Assembly: GCA_050948825.1 (NCBI GenBank)
Contig: JBMNEO010000007.1
Coordinates: 1 to 64,000, forward strand
From: DUQX01 sp050948825
Lineage (GTDB): Bacteria; Bacillota; Dethiobacteria; DTU022; UBA8154
Direction of reading: 5' to 3'
Length of the DNA: 64,000 nucleotides
Made by a program: the position numbers and the translations under genes. Below the pieces are notes generated by a model. It made no database searches. It saw nothing but the letters and a program-made list of their open reading frames with translations, and was not told the DNA's origin. Numbering within the stretch: the first letter of the stretch is position 1; each line of letters opens with the position of its first letter. Below are positions 44,980 to 53,581 of this stretch, one piece after another.

Positions 44980-45849
44980 CTATTCATTTTTGAGCGGTTC
45001 CATGTGAGCTATGACCTGTATATTTTGGTTAATTTCATTCCTAATCTTCTTTTCAATATTATGGATTAGTTCATGACATTCTTCAACACTTAATTCAGGT
45101 TCCGTCATGATATGCATATCAATATGCATGTCACTTTTACTTCCTCTGCTGCGAATATTGTGCGCATCTTTTACTTTTTCAAAACTCAGCACGATTTTCC
45201 TTATTGTGCTGGGATCCACGACTGCCTTATCAAGCAGTATGCCGCCATTAGCGCATAAGATTTCATAGGCAGTATAAATAATCAATCCAGCGACAATCAA
45301 TGAGGTTATAGGGTCAATTATTGGCGGCAAGCCCGATTTGATACAGATAAGAGTCAATAGTACTCCTGCTGAAACATAAATATCACTTTTTGTATGCATA
45401 GAATCTGAAATTAAAATTTGGCTATTTAATGCTTTGCCTTTTCTGTATTCAAAATTACTGATAAAAATGTTAATACACAAAGTTAGCAGCAATACCAAAA
45501 GGCTTTCCAATGTTATATCAGGCATTACGGGATTAATAAATCTGTTTATGGCTGCCATAATAATCTTCCCACTTATCACAAACAGCATCCCTGCAATAAA
45601 TAAACCTGCCATCATCTCAAATTTGCCGTGGCCATAGGGATGATCTTGGTCAATTGGCTGGGAAGCAAAATGTACACCAATTAGCCCAGCAATATTTGAT
45701 GAGCCATCTGTAATTGAATGAAAGCCATCAGCAACCATACTTGTGCTCTTAATCATAGTACCAACTAAAATTTTCATGACTGCAACAGTTAGATTGGCGA
45801 ATAATATTATCCATAATAGCTGCTTTACTTTATTATAGTTTTCAGTCAA
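44980..45849 (-). CDS. Cation diffusion facilitator (CDF) metal exporter
   Basis: Metal/proton antiporter with six membrane segments: ANLTVAVMKILVGTMI, the metal-site DGFHSITDGSSN in segment 2, DSMHTKSDIYVSAGVLL in segment 5, and a cytoplasmic C-terminal domain (SDMHIDMHIMTEPELSVEE). The open frame reaches 45927, but those extra codons would overlap a terminator-like hairpin. TTG 45849 (289 aa) follows ACAGGTGA; GTG 45858 is the other option. The upstream leader looks like a NiCo riboswitch, pointing to cobalt or nickel as substrate. Confidence 0.87.
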   Translation of the reverse strand: MTENYNKVKQLLWIILFANLTVAVMKILVGTMIKSTSMVADGFHSITDGSSNIAGLIGVHFASQPIDQDHPYGHGKFEMMAGLFIAGMLFVISGKIIMAAINRFINPVMPDITLESLLVLLLTLCINIFISNFEYRKGKALNSQILISDSMHTKSDIYVSAGVLLTLICIKSGLPPIIDPITSLIVAGLIIYTAYEILCANGGILLDKAVVDPSTIRKIVLSFEKVKDAHNIRSRGSKSDMHIDMHIMTEPELSVEECHELIHNIEKKIRNEINQNIQVIAHMEPLKNE

Positions 45850-45871
45850 AATTTTCACCTGTCTTTCAGGA

Positions 45872-45972
45872 GATAATAAAAATCTGTGAAACTGAAATAG
45901 TCCCACAGATTTCATATCTGCTGCCAAAAAAGGCCCGGCTCACAGCATTACTAAATGCAGCGCCTGACTTGA
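45872..45972 (-). ncRNA. Candidate NiCo (czcD-motif) riboswitch with terminator
   Basis: On the minus strand, from about 45972, the leader folds as a four-way junction. Its stems are AGTC/GACT, GCATT/AATGC, GCC/GGC and CAGAT/ATCTG. They are joined by AGGCGCT, GTGAGCCGGG, GGCAGC and GTGGGAC, which resemble the conserved NiCo junction. A competing hairpin AAATCTGTG ... CACAGATTT (45880-45912) followed by a T-rich tract would stop transcription when no metal is bound. It lies directly before a CDF exporter gene, the usual partner. Recognised from memory of the family, not by a model search. Confidence 0.65.
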
Positions 45973-46238
45973 TATAATACAATTAATTCGCTTTTAGCTG
46001 TATTATATGCTAACCTAACTTAGTGAATATGTCAATTAATAACACAAATAAGATCGTGTCAAGCCACTATAGGTTTTAAATGGGCCTCATATCTCACACC
46101 ACAGCACGAGCCTCATCCCGAGTACTGAAACGCCTCCCCCGCAGCCACCCGTATTTCATCTTGCCCCAAAAAGGTGGCTCTTTCGTAAGACATCCGCTGC
46201 TGGTTTCTGAAAGCTCTGCTTTTAGCCGATCGTTAGAT

Positions 46239-46393
46239 ATTGAAAAGGTGGGGACGGCAGACCAGATTATTCGAGTGACCCTGGGTATTGTACTGATTAC
46301 AATTCCCGTTATTTATTGGTTTCACCATGGGCCATAGCTTTTTTGTCGGCAGTCGGCGGGGTGCAAATTTCTGAAGGTATTATTGCATATTGA
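46239..46393 (+). pseudogene. Relic of a DUF2892 (YgaP-like) membrane protein
   Basis: EKVGTADQIIRVTLGIVLI matches the DUF2892 start, and SPWAIAFLSAVGGVQISEG continues it in another frame, so one frameshift lies near 46320. The natural ATG is missing (ATT at 46239). The longer open frame upstream to 46080 does not look like a member of the family. Confidence 0.55.
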
Positions 46394-46468
46394 CTAGTTT
46401 TAGATCTTTTGGGGTGGTCAACCCTGCAAAAAGTTAGCGTGAAAATAAATGCCATCAGAAGATATAAT

Positions 46469-46503
46469 AGTGTTAATTATTTCCTGATCTAACACTTTTT
46501 TTT
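46469..46503 (+). terminator. Rho-independent terminator
   Basis: AGTGTTA (46469-46475) and TAACACT (46490-46496) pair and are followed by a run of T. It may belong to the decayed DUF2892 gene. Confidence 0.65.
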
Positions 46504-46678
46504 CATATCTCTGGCGCAGTCCGGTTTTCTCCCTTCTACACTGCGGCAGGGTTTTTTTATTCTATTTCCCCCGGTGGGTGAAATTCGTTTTTTAAGTAAA
46601 CTTTTCCGATCCATTCCTTTAGTGTGTTTTTTTCATTGGTCGGCGGCCTTGCCATCAATTTCATCCAAATAGTAAATG

Positions 46679-46801
46679 TTGAAAATAGCACCTTGATCTT
46701 TAATATATTAGGTGGTAATATATAGGTAGGCAATGTATTAGGGAAAGATGTATAAAGGTATATTTCACCGATCAAACTTCCGCCGGATATCTGGCAAAGG
46801 C
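46679..46801 (+). repeat. Direct repeat copy A of the padR promoter region, with possible permease relic
   Basis: 46679-46765 matches 48915-48999 at most positions (shared core TATTAGGTGGTAATATATAG, then GTAATG/GCAATG and TATTAGGGAAA). Weaker similarity extends upstream to about 46648. A 16-base identity with the permease gene at 49772 follows at 46786-46801 (GATATCTGGCAAAGGC). This suggests a decayed duplicate of the padR-permease operon. The rest of 46394-46961 shows only the terminator and repeated AAGACATAA motifs. Confidence 0.7.
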
Positions 46802-46961
46802 GCTGGAAAGTTCAGATTAAGTTTCAATTAAGTGTAGTATAACGCAGTTTTTTTATTACACTCATTATGTCAGTCAAGACATAAAGTCATAATAGACACT
46901 AAAAGCAAGACATAATTGAATTTTTGATTAAACAAAATAATTTTGGGACGAGGCGGAACAT

Positions 46962-48302
46962 ATGGACTGGAAAACCATTGAGGAATGCAGGGAAGATTTT
47001 CCTGCACTTAACAGACAGCGAAAGGGCAAACCCCCCATTTACCTGGATAATGCGTGCACAACCATGGTGCCCCGGCAGGTCATCGCTTCAATTGAAGAGT
47101 ATTATACAGATTATCCTGCATGCAGCGGCACAAGAAGCCGCCATTGGTTTGCCCGGGAGGTTTTCGAGCGCATTGAAGGAACTCCCGGGAAGGGAAGAGA
47201 AAGTTCACGCCGGGTTATTGCCGGATTTATTAACGCGAGCTCTGAAAAAGAAATCATCTTCACTATGAATACAACTCATGCCCTCAATATGGTGGCGCTT
47301 GGCTTCCCGTTCCGGTCCGGTGATGTTGTTTTGCTAACCGACAAGGAACATAATTCCAATTTGCTTCCCTGGCTGAAATTGCAGAAAGCGGGACGTATCA
47401 AGATTGATTTTACAGTGTCCAATGACCGGGATGAATTTGACCTCGATGCTTTTGAGCACAAGATGAAGAATAACCGGGTTAGATTGGTCAGTATGTCCTA
47501 CACCTCAAACATAACCGGTTATACCATACCTGCAAGAGAAATCATTAAAATAGCGCATCAATACGGTGCCCTGGTACTTCTCGATGCTGCCCAGACCGCG
47601 CCCCATCAAAGGATTGACGTTCAGAGCCTGGACGTCGATTTCCTGGCCTTTTCACTTCATAAAATGTGTGGACCGCGAGGGGTAGGTGTACTTTATGGGA
47701 AAAAAGAACTTCTTGGGCAAAAGCCTCATGAAGAGGATGAGGCGGATCATGTCATCGCACCTGTTTTCCTGGGCGGTGCAACAGTCGCCAATTCAACATA
47801 TAATTCCTATACCCTTCTGCTTCCGCCGTATAGGTTTGAGGCAGGAATTCAGGATTACCCCGCTCAGATTGCCTCAGGAGCAGCCGTCCAATATCTACAG
47901 CAAATTGGAATGGACAGGATAAGGGAACATGTGACCAGCCTGAACCATTTTCTCAGCGGGGAGGTGATGAAGCGCTACGGAGATACGGGATGGTTCAGAA
48001 TTATCGGCCCGCAGGACGCGTCAAAAAGAGGCGGAATTTTAACCTTCGAAGTCAAACGGCCGAATGCATTGGGGATAGCCGTCGAGCTTAGCGAAAAGAG
48101 CAATATTATGATCAGGGACGGTGCTTTATGTGTGCACCCCTATTTTAATAAGAAGTTCGGATCGCAGTGGACCCGCCCTTTATCGCACGATGAACACCGG
48201 ATGGTGTACCGGATTTCCTGCTACTTCTACAATACCATAGATGAATGCCGCATATTCCTGGAAACGCTGGATGAGATATTTAAAGAGCGCGGCAATATCT
48301 GA
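46962..48302 (+). CDS. Class-V aminotransferase, cysteine-desulfurase-like
   Basis: PLP-dependent enzyme of 446 aa related to SufS/CsdA. Seen: IYLDNACTTMVPRQVI, TMNTTHALNMVALGF, the PLP-lysine region VDFLAFSLHKMCGPRGVGVL and ASKRGGILTFEV. It lacks the GxHC(A/T)QP-type loop usual for SufS; the corresponding stretch reads IRDGALCVHPYFN, where the Cys could be the sulfur acceptor. ATG 46962 follows GACGAGG. It is followed after 34 bases by an IscU-like gene, so a dedicated sulfur transfer pair is likely. Its place within the arsenic island is unexplained. Confidence 0.8.
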   Translation: MDWKTIEECREDFPALNRQRKGKPPIYLDNACTTMVPRQVIASIEEYYTDYPACSGTRSRHWFAREVFERIEGTPGKGRESSRRVIAGFINASSEKEIIFTMNTTHALNMVALGFPFRSGDVVLLTDKEHNSNLLPWLKLQKAGRIKIDFTVSNDRDEFDLDAFEHKMKNNRVRLVSMSYTSNITGYTIPAREIIKIAHQYGALVLLDAAQTAPHQRIDVQSLDVDFLAFSLHKMCGPRGVGVLYGKKELLGQKPHEEDEADHVIAPVFLGGATVANSTYNSYTLLLPPYRFEAGIQDYPAQIASGAAVQYLQQIGMDRIREHVTSLNHFLSGEVMKRYGDTGWFRIIGPQDASKRGGILTFEVKRPNALGIAVELSEKSNIMIRDGALCVHPYFNKKFGSQWTRPLSHDEHRMVYRISCYFYNTIDECRIFLETLDEIFKERGNI

Positions 48303-48336
48303 GTTAAGTTAAGTGAACAAGGAGGAAGAGAAGGAA

Positions 48337-48735
48337 ATGCACGAAGCAACTAGAGCGTATTACCAAAAATTAATAAAAACGGGGTTTGAACATATTGGAA
48401 AAATTGAAAATGCAGCTATTTTCCTGGAAAATTTCGGAGAGGTCAGCCCTGTCTGTGGAAACCCTGACGATTTTTTATGTCTCTATATCCAGGTGGACGA
48501 CAACCACATAACCGATATCAAGTATCAATGTATCACTGATCCGATAACCAATGTATCATTAGAAATTCTTTGTATGCTGATGAAAGGGAAGACTTTGGAC
48601 GAAGCCGCCCTTATAAAGGATGAGGCATTTCCTCAATTCCTGGGTTGCGAGGATGAAATGCTGCAGGAGAAAGCCAAGCTCTTGCTGGAATTACTTAACG
48701 AGGGAATCATTTGCTATAAAACGCAAAGGGCATAG
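48337..48735 (+). CDS. Atypical IscU/NifU-like scaffold protein
   Basis: 132-aa protein of the NifU N-terminal/SufU fold. First ligand region VCGNPDDFLCLYIQVDD, second region DIKYQCITDPITNVSLEILC, then MLMKGKTLDEA. The usual third Cys near the C-terminus is replaced by FLGCEDEML, and the second region lacks the normal GCxxxxAS loop. ATG 48337 is chosen behind AAGGAGGAAGAG; GTG 48313 is in frame upstream. It pairs with the aminotransferase and may hold an unusual cluster or carry sulfur. Confidence 0.7.
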   Translation: MHEATRAYYQKLIKTGFEHIGKIENAAIFLENFGEVSPVCGNPDDFLCLYIQVDDNHITDIKYQCITDPITNVSLEILCMLMKGKTLDEAALIKDEAFPQFLGCEDEMLQEKAKLLLELLNEGIICYKTQRA

Positions 48736-48914
48736 TTTCAATCAACTGCAGGATGCAATTTGTCGCCGTAGAGCAGAGCAATATCCGGCACAGGCACCGC
48801 ACTCCATTCAATCATTAAGAGCGGTAATCTGTGCCTATAAGTTTTTTAGGGCCTTTCTGCAAGAACTAACGATATTTATTAATGCCACCAATTTAAAGGG
48901 ATTTCCCAAAATGC

Positions 48915-48999
48915 TTGAAAATAATACCTTGATCTTTAATATATTAGGTGGTAATATATAGGTAGGTAATGTATTAGGGAAAAATGCATGAAAGGATAT
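48915..48999 (+). repeat. Direct repeat copy B: padR promoter/operator region
   Basis: Partner of 46679-46765. It lies immediately before padR and contains AATATATTAGGTGGTAATAT, a near-palindrome suited to a regulator site. Probably the autoregulated promoter of padR and the permease operon. Confidence 0.7.
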
Positions 49000-49007
49000 T
49001 TGATATA

Positions 49008-49370
49008 ATGGACCAATACTTGGATAAAACATATTGGAACGGTTTAATTAAGATGAGTCTTTCCAGATTGTTTATTTTAAGAGTACTTTATGAAAAGCCG
49101 CTGCATGGTTACGAGATCTCCAAAAGGATTTCTTCCCTGACATATGGCTGCTGCGCTCCTACGGAAGGGGCCCTGTATCCTGTCTTACATGAATTTGAAA
49201 AGGGGGGGTATGTTACCCGCCATACAAAGACGGTAGGTGGTAGGACGAGAAAAGTATATACTATCACTCCAAAGGGAGAGGAAGCTTATAAGGTGGGATT
49301 GGAGGCCTGGCAGGAGACTGCGCTGGCGCTATTGGAAGCCAAAAAAGAACTGGTTGAAAGCAGGGGATAA
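49008..49370 (+). CDS. PadR-family repressor with a Cys-Cys sensor segment
   Basis: 120-aa winged-helix PadR-type regulator: SLSRLFILRVLYEKPLHGYE, then LTYGCCAPTEGALYPVLHEF and GGRTRKVYTITPKGEEAY. The Cys pair at the start of the recognition helix is not a general PadR feature and would suit binding of As(III) or a soft metal. ATG 49008 is preferred over 48984. It lies five bases before the permease gene and is probably co-transcribed with it from the repeat-containing promoter. Confidence 0.82.
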   Translation: MDQYLDKTYWNGLIKMSLSRLFILRVLYEKPLHGYEISKRISSLTYGCCAPTEGALYPVLHEFEKGGYVTRHTKTVGGRTRKVYTITPKGEEAYKVGLEAWQETALALLEAKKELVESRG

Positions 49371-49375
49371 ATGAT

Positions 49376-50287
49376 ATGTCGACAGTATTGCTAAATGCAC
49401 TGCGTTATTTTATCATTTTAGTGGGGGAGCTGGCGTTACTTTTTGTGGGGATATCATTTCTTGTAGGCTTGCTCCAGGAATACATTCCTGCAGAAAAAAT
49501 TGAGAGCGTCCTGGGCGGAAAGCGCCATCCGCTGGTCAATAATGTCCTGGGGGCGGGTTTCGGTGCACTTACGCCTTTTTGTTCATGCTCTACTATCCCT
49601 ATAGTACTGGGTTTGCTCAATGCCGGGGCACAATTTGGAGCAGTAATGTCTTTTTTGATTGCTTCTCCTCTTCTTAATCCTGTTATCTTAAGTTTGCTGG
49701 CACTTCTTCTTGGCATGAAAACCACCGTCATCTATTTTGCCATTGTCTTTCCAGCGGCAGTTTTGATCGGAGATATCTGGCAAAGGCTGGGCCTTGCCTC
49801 CGAGGTCAAGGATGTCATGATAAAACAAAATTGCTGCAGTTCAGAGGCGGCAATAAGTGCCCAGGGTGCTCAAAAGTATTATAAGATAATCAGCGCTTTT
49901 TGGAGCGCATGGTCTCTTTTTAAACAAATGCTGCCGTGGCTTATAGTGGGGGCCGGGATAGGAGCGTTTATTTATGGCTTTATTCCAGAAGACTTTATCG
50001 TAAAAATTGCAGGGCCTAATAACCCAATCGCCATTCCTGTTGCAGCTCTTATCGGCATTCCCATGTATATTCGAACGGAGACTATGCTGCCAATAAGCAA
50101 TGTTCTGCTTTCAAAAGGTATGGGTATAGGCGCTGTGATGGCCCTTATTATCGGGGGATCGGGAGCCAGTATTCCAGAAATATCGCTCCTGGCAGCTATC
50201 TTTAAAAGAAAACTGGTTATTACATTTGTGTTGACAGTATTCATAGTAGCATCCCTTGCCGGAATACTGTTCTCACTATTAGTTTAA
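49376..50287 (+). CDS. Second ArsP-type permease (PF03773)
   Basis: 303-aa membrane protein with about eight segments. Seen: GFGALTPFCSCSTIPIVLGL with the conserved CSC motif, SFLIASPLLNPVILSLLALL, and ALIIGGSGASIPEISLLAAI. Shorter than the permease at 41819, which has a long N-terminal segment. Downstream lie two small Cys-Cys proteins and ArsM, so the operon probably methylates and exports arsenic. ATG 49376 follows GGGGATAA. Confidence 0.85.
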   Translation: MSTVLLNALRYFIILVGELALLFVGISFLVGLLQEYIPAEKIESVLGGKRHPLVNNVLGAGFGALTPFCSCSTIPIVLGLLNAGAQFGAVMSFLIASPLLNPVILSLLALLLGMKTTVIYFAIVFPAAVLIGDIWQRLGLASEVKDVMIKQNCCSSEAAISAQGAQKYYKIISAFWSAWSLFKQMLPWLIVGAGIGAFIYGFIPEDFIVKIAGPNNPIAIPVAALIGIPMYIRTETMLPISNVLLSKGMGIGAVMALIIGGSGASIPEISLLAAIFKRKLVITFVLTVFIVASLAGILFSLLV

Positions 50288-50309
50288 AAACATTTACAGG
50301 GAGGTAAAA

Positions 50310-50471
50310 ATGATGTTGAAAAAATTATTTGAAACACTGAAAATGAAGGGCTCAGGAGGAGGATGTTGTAATATTGAAATTGTCCCCAAAGACACCGAGG
50401 AAGGAAAATCCACAGAAGCAGATCAGCATGAAAATCAAATAAAAAAAAACAATAATTGCTGCGGACAATAA
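50310..50471 (+). CDS. Small Cys-Cys protein, candidate metalloid binder
   Basis: 53-aa protein with two Cys-Cys pairs: MKGSGGGCCNIEIV near the middle of the N-terminal half and NNNCCGQ at the end, joined by an acidic stretch. ATG 50310 follows GGGAGGT. It lies 22 bases after the permease gene. The paired thiols suggest binding of As(III) or another soft metal, like an arsenic chaperone; no family was recognised. Confidence 0.7.
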   Translation: MMLKKLFETLKMKGSGGGCCNIEIVPKDTEEGKSTEADQHENQIKKNNNCCGQ

Positions 50472-50498
50472 ATTCCCAGTTTCCATAAGGGGGGAGAG

Positions 50499-50756
50499 AT
50501 GAATATGGCCAATTGTTGTGATCCAAATGCACCCAGGATATATAACCTAAACATTGGCGGTATGAGGATAGGGTTAGCAGGTTTAGAGCAGGCTTTTCTG
50601 GATGTTAGGGACCTTAACCTGGATGATAAAGAAGTTACCGAAAAACTGTTGGAAATTGTGCAGCGGAGAAATTATATTCCCGAAAGTGCGGAAAGAGAAT
50701 ACAAGAATGCTATGCTTGCGGAATACAAAAAGTATATAACTAAATTCAGGCAATGA
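50499..50756 (+). CDS. Conserved small protein with N-terminal Cys-Cys, function unknown
   Basis: 85-aa protein: ANCCDPNAPRIYNLNIGG at the N-terminus, then a helical part (LDDKEVTEKLLEIVQRRNYI). I do not recognise a named family. The ribosome site GGGGGGAGAG before ATG 50499 is strong. Its place between the small Cys-Cys protein and ArsM suggests a part in arsenic handling. A second ATG (50505) is in frame. Confidence 0.7.
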   Translation: MNMANCCDPNAPRIYNLNIGGMRIGLAGLEQAFLDVRDLNLDDKEVTEKLLEIVQRRNYIPESAEREYKNAMLAEYKKYITKFRQ

Positions 50757-50842
50757 AAAGAAGAATGTGTTTGCAGAGGCTATAAACATAAAATTTCCTT
50801 TTATTGTGGGAGTTATTTAAATTAACAGGGAGTGTTATCTAG

Positions 50843-51628
50843 TTGAGCAGTGAAGAAGATATTAGAGATTTTATAAGAAAAAACTATGCCGAAGTGGCGC
50901 AGAAAGGTAATGAAGGAGGCTGCTGCAGTGGTGGCTGCTGCACCGGTGCTCCGATTAATATTATTCAAATATCCAAAGAGATCGGTTATACCGATGAGGA
51001 TATTTTAAGCGTACCGCTTGAAGCCAACATGGGATTGGGATGTGGGAATCCCACAGCTTTGGCATCCCTGAAGAAGGGAGAAAGGGTCCTTGACCTGGGA
51101 AGCGGAGGGGGTCTTGATTGTTTCCTTGCCAGAAAGAAGGTGGGCGAAACCGGGTATGTAATAGGGGTTGATATGACACCTGATATGGTTAAACTGGCAA
51201 GGAAAAACGCTAAAGATAGCGGGGTTACCAATGTAGAATTCAGATTGGGAGATATTGAACATCTTCCTGTTGCGGATAGTTCGGTGGATGTAATCATCTC
51301 AAATTGCGTAATCAACCTCTCCCTGGACAAAAAACAGGTATTTAAAGAAGCTTTCAGAGTGCTTAAGCCTGGCGGGAGGTTATCTATTTCGGATGTTGTT
51401 GCAACGAAGCAAATACCTCAAAACATTAAACAGGATCTGGGACTGATTGCTGCCTGTGTCGGTGGAGCCGAATATGTTGAAAAGATTAGAGAAATGTTGC
51501 AGGATGCGGGCTTCAGGAATATCCGGATGGAACCCAAAGCTAACAGCAGGGAGATTGTAAAATCATGGGCACCGGGTAAAAATATTGAAGATCTGGTTGC
51601 TTCTTATAATATTGAAGCTGTTAAGTAA
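50843..51628 (+). CDS. arsM: Arsenite methyltransferase ArsM
   Basis: SAM-dependent methyltransferase converting As(III) to methylated species, 261 aa. Seen: N-terminal Cys pairs GGCCSGGCCTG, LGCGNPTALASL, the SAM motif VLDLGSGGGLDCFLARKKVG, NCVINLSLDKKQVFKEAFRV and IAACVGGAEY. The three As-binding Cys (GLGCGNP, SNCVIN, AACVGG) match characterised ArsM. TTG 50843 follows GGGAGTG. It ends the padR-permease-arsM operon. Confidence 0.92.
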   Translation: MSSEEDIRDFIRKNYAEVAQKGNEGGCCSGGCCTGAPINIIQISKEIGYTDEDILSVPLEANMGLGCGNPTALASLKKGERVLDLGSGGGLDCFLARKKVGETGYVIGVDMTPDMVKLARKNAKDSGVTNVEFRLGDIEHLPVADSSVDVIISNCVINLSLDKKQVFKEAFRVLKPGGRLSISDVVATKQIPQNIKQDLGLIAACVGGAEYVEKIREMLQDAGFRNIRMEPKANSREIVKSWAPGKNIEDLVASYNIEAVK

Positions 51629-51639
51629 ACGCAAAATAA

Positions 51640-51697
51640 ATAAAAACCTTATTTCATTAGGCCTCCTTTGAATGAAGGGGGCCTTTAGGTTTTTTGC
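51640..51697 (+). terminator. Rho-independent terminator after arsM
   Basis: AAAAACC ... TTAGGCCTCCTTTG pairs with AAGGGGGCCTTTAGGTTTTTT. The stem is long and ends in a T-run. Confidence 0.85.
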
Positions 51698-51886
51698 AGA
51701 TTTGGAGGCAGTATATACTCAATCCGCGGAAAATTGCAAAGAAATGCGCGCATCTTTAGTATAAATAAAATACTCTTATTTTTAATTTGCAGCAGGAGAA
51801 TCCTTTATTGTTATAGTATTAGATAAACCTGATAATTAATTGTCGCGTTTTTTGCATTATACAAATAATAAAGGAGGATAACAACT

Positions 51887-53494
51887 ATGCACGGAGTGCA
51901 ACAAGAGTTTTTCAACGCGGCGGATTATTTCGTGGATCGGAATATCAGACAGGGACGCGGGCATAAGATTGCCGTCTATACTGAATATCGTAACTATACA
52001 TATAATGATATTCAAAAAATGACCAACAAAACGGCCAATTCCTTCCGCGAACTGGGGCTGGGGATCGATGATAAAATCATGATTTTAATGCTCGATGTCC
52101 CGCAGTTTTATTCTGTCTTCTGGGGAGCGGTAAAAATAGGAGCTATTCCTATTCCCGTAAATACGATGCTTACACCTGATGACTATGAATATTACCTGAA
52201 TGACAGCCGGGCAAAAGCGATAGTTGTATCCGAGCCGTTGCTTGACAAGGTTCAGAATATCAAAGGCGATCTGCTTTACCTGCGGGATTTAATCGTTATC
52301 TCGGAAACAAGCGGCGCGCATATTCCTTTCAAACAAAAATACAGGCTTGCTCCAACTACCCTGAAAACAGCCTATACGACCAGGGATGATGTAGGTTTCT
52401 GGCTTTATAGTTCCGGTTCCACGGGTGCTCCCAAGGGAGCCATTCACTCTCAGTACAATATGGTTGTTGTCTCCGACGCCTTCGGTAAAAAAGTGCTTGG
52501 CCTGACCGAAGACGATATTTGTTATTCAGCTGCGAGGCTGTTTTTTGCATACGGGCTTGGAAACGGGATGTTTTTGCCCATGTCGGTAGGGGGTTCTGCA
52601 GTTTTGAACTCCAGCGCGCCTACTCCGGAGAATGTATTCAGGCACCTGGAGCGCTTTCGTCCGACAGTTTTTTTTGGTGTTCCCACGCTCTACGGCCAGA
52701 TGCTTGAGTATAAGGAACGCATGGAGAAGAAAGGAAATATTAAAGAGAATCCCAATGGTAATCACGAATTATCGTCCGTTCGGATTTGTTTTTCTGCGGG
52801 GGAGGCGCTTCCCGTAGATATCTTTTATCGCTGGAAAGAACGTTTTGGAATTGAGATACTGGACGGAATCGGCTCTACAGAGATGCTGCATATCTTCCTT
52901 TGCAACCAGCCGGGCGATGTCAGGCCGGGTTCTACTGGAAAACCAGTCCCGGGATATGAGCTAAAAATAGTTGATGATACTGGACAGGAAGTCCCTCAAG
53001 GTGAGATCGGGACGCTGATGGTAAAAGGAAACAGCGATGCCCAGCAATACTGGCGCAAGCGTGAAAAAACCAAGACAACAATGCAGGGCCAGTGGTTAAA
53101 TACCGGAGATAAATATTACATTGATAAGGATGGCTATTACTGGTGCGGAGGCAGAGCGGACGATATGATTAAGGCCGGGGGGATCTGGGTGTCTCCGGTG
53201 GAGGTGGAGAACTGCCTTAACCAGCATCCCGCTGTTAAGGAGTGCGCGGTAATCAGTTTTCCTGATAATAAGGGCTTGCTCAAGCCTAAAGCTTATGTTG
53301 TACTCAGGGACGGGTATGAAGACTCAGAAGAGTTGAAAGAGGAGCTGAAGAAATGGGCACTGGACAGGCTGGCCAAATTTAAATATCCGCGCTGGATAGA
53401 AATAGTAGCCGGGCTGCCTAAAAGCGCAACGGGAAAGATTCAGCGTTTTAAACTGCGTGAAAAAAACGAAGCTATAGCGGACGCCGGGGTTTAA
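51887..53494 (+). CDS. Benzoate-CoA ligase family acyl-CoA synthetase
   Basis: AMP-forming ligase activating an aromatic or related acid with CoA, 535 aa. Seen: FWLYSSGSTGAPKGAIHSQY (P-loop), IEILDGIGSTEMLHIFL, WLNTGDKYYIDKDGYYWCGG and the C-terminal catalytic Lys in LPKSATGKIQRF. The ARLFFAYGLGNGMFLPMSVG stretch is typical of benzoate/4-hydroxybenzoate-CoA ligases. ATG 51887 follows AAAGGAGG. Nicotinate or another pyridine carboxylate as substrate cannot be excluded. It stands as a single gene, followed by the palindrome at 53582. Confidence 0.88.
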   Translation: MHGVQQEFFNAADYFVDRNIRQGRGHKIAVYTEYRNYTYNDIQKMTNKTANSFRELGLGIDDKIMILMLDVPQFYSVFWGAVKIGAIPIPVNTMLTPDDYEYYLNDSRAKAIVVSEPLLDKVQNIKGDLLYLRDLIVISETSGAHIPFKQKYRLAPTTLKTAYTTRDDVGFWLYSSGSTGAPKGAIHSQYNMVVVSDAFGKKVLGLTEDDICYSAARLFFAYGLGNGMFLPMSVGGSAVLNSSAPTPENVFRHLERFRPTVFFGVPTLYGQMLEYKERMEKKGNIKENPNGNHELSSVRICFSAGEALPVDIFYRWKERFGIEILDGIGSTEMLHIFLCNQPGDVRPGSTGKPVPGYELKIVDDTGQEVPQGEIGTLMVKGNSDAQQYWRKREKTKTTMQGQWLNTGDKYYIDKDGYYWCGGRADDMIKAGGIWVSPVEVENCLNQHPAVKECAVISFPDNKGLLKPKAYVVLRDGYEDSEELKEELKKWALDRLAKFKYPRWIEIVAGLPKSATGKIQRFKLREKNEAIADAGV

Positions 53495-53581
53495 TCGTTT
53501 TCTTTGATAAAGAAAAAATTCCGGGAGGGAAATAGAAAAGTTCAATAATATTGTCTGCCCCGCTAATAGAAAAAGGTGAGG

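Noticed and set aside
45850..45927. N-terminal extension of the CDF exporter
   Set aside because: These codons fall in a terminator-like hairpin and the riboswitch region; a later start has its own ribosome site.
46080..46238. Upstream part of the open frame before the DUF2892 motif
   Set aside because: Its translation is not protein-like for this family and has no ribosome site.
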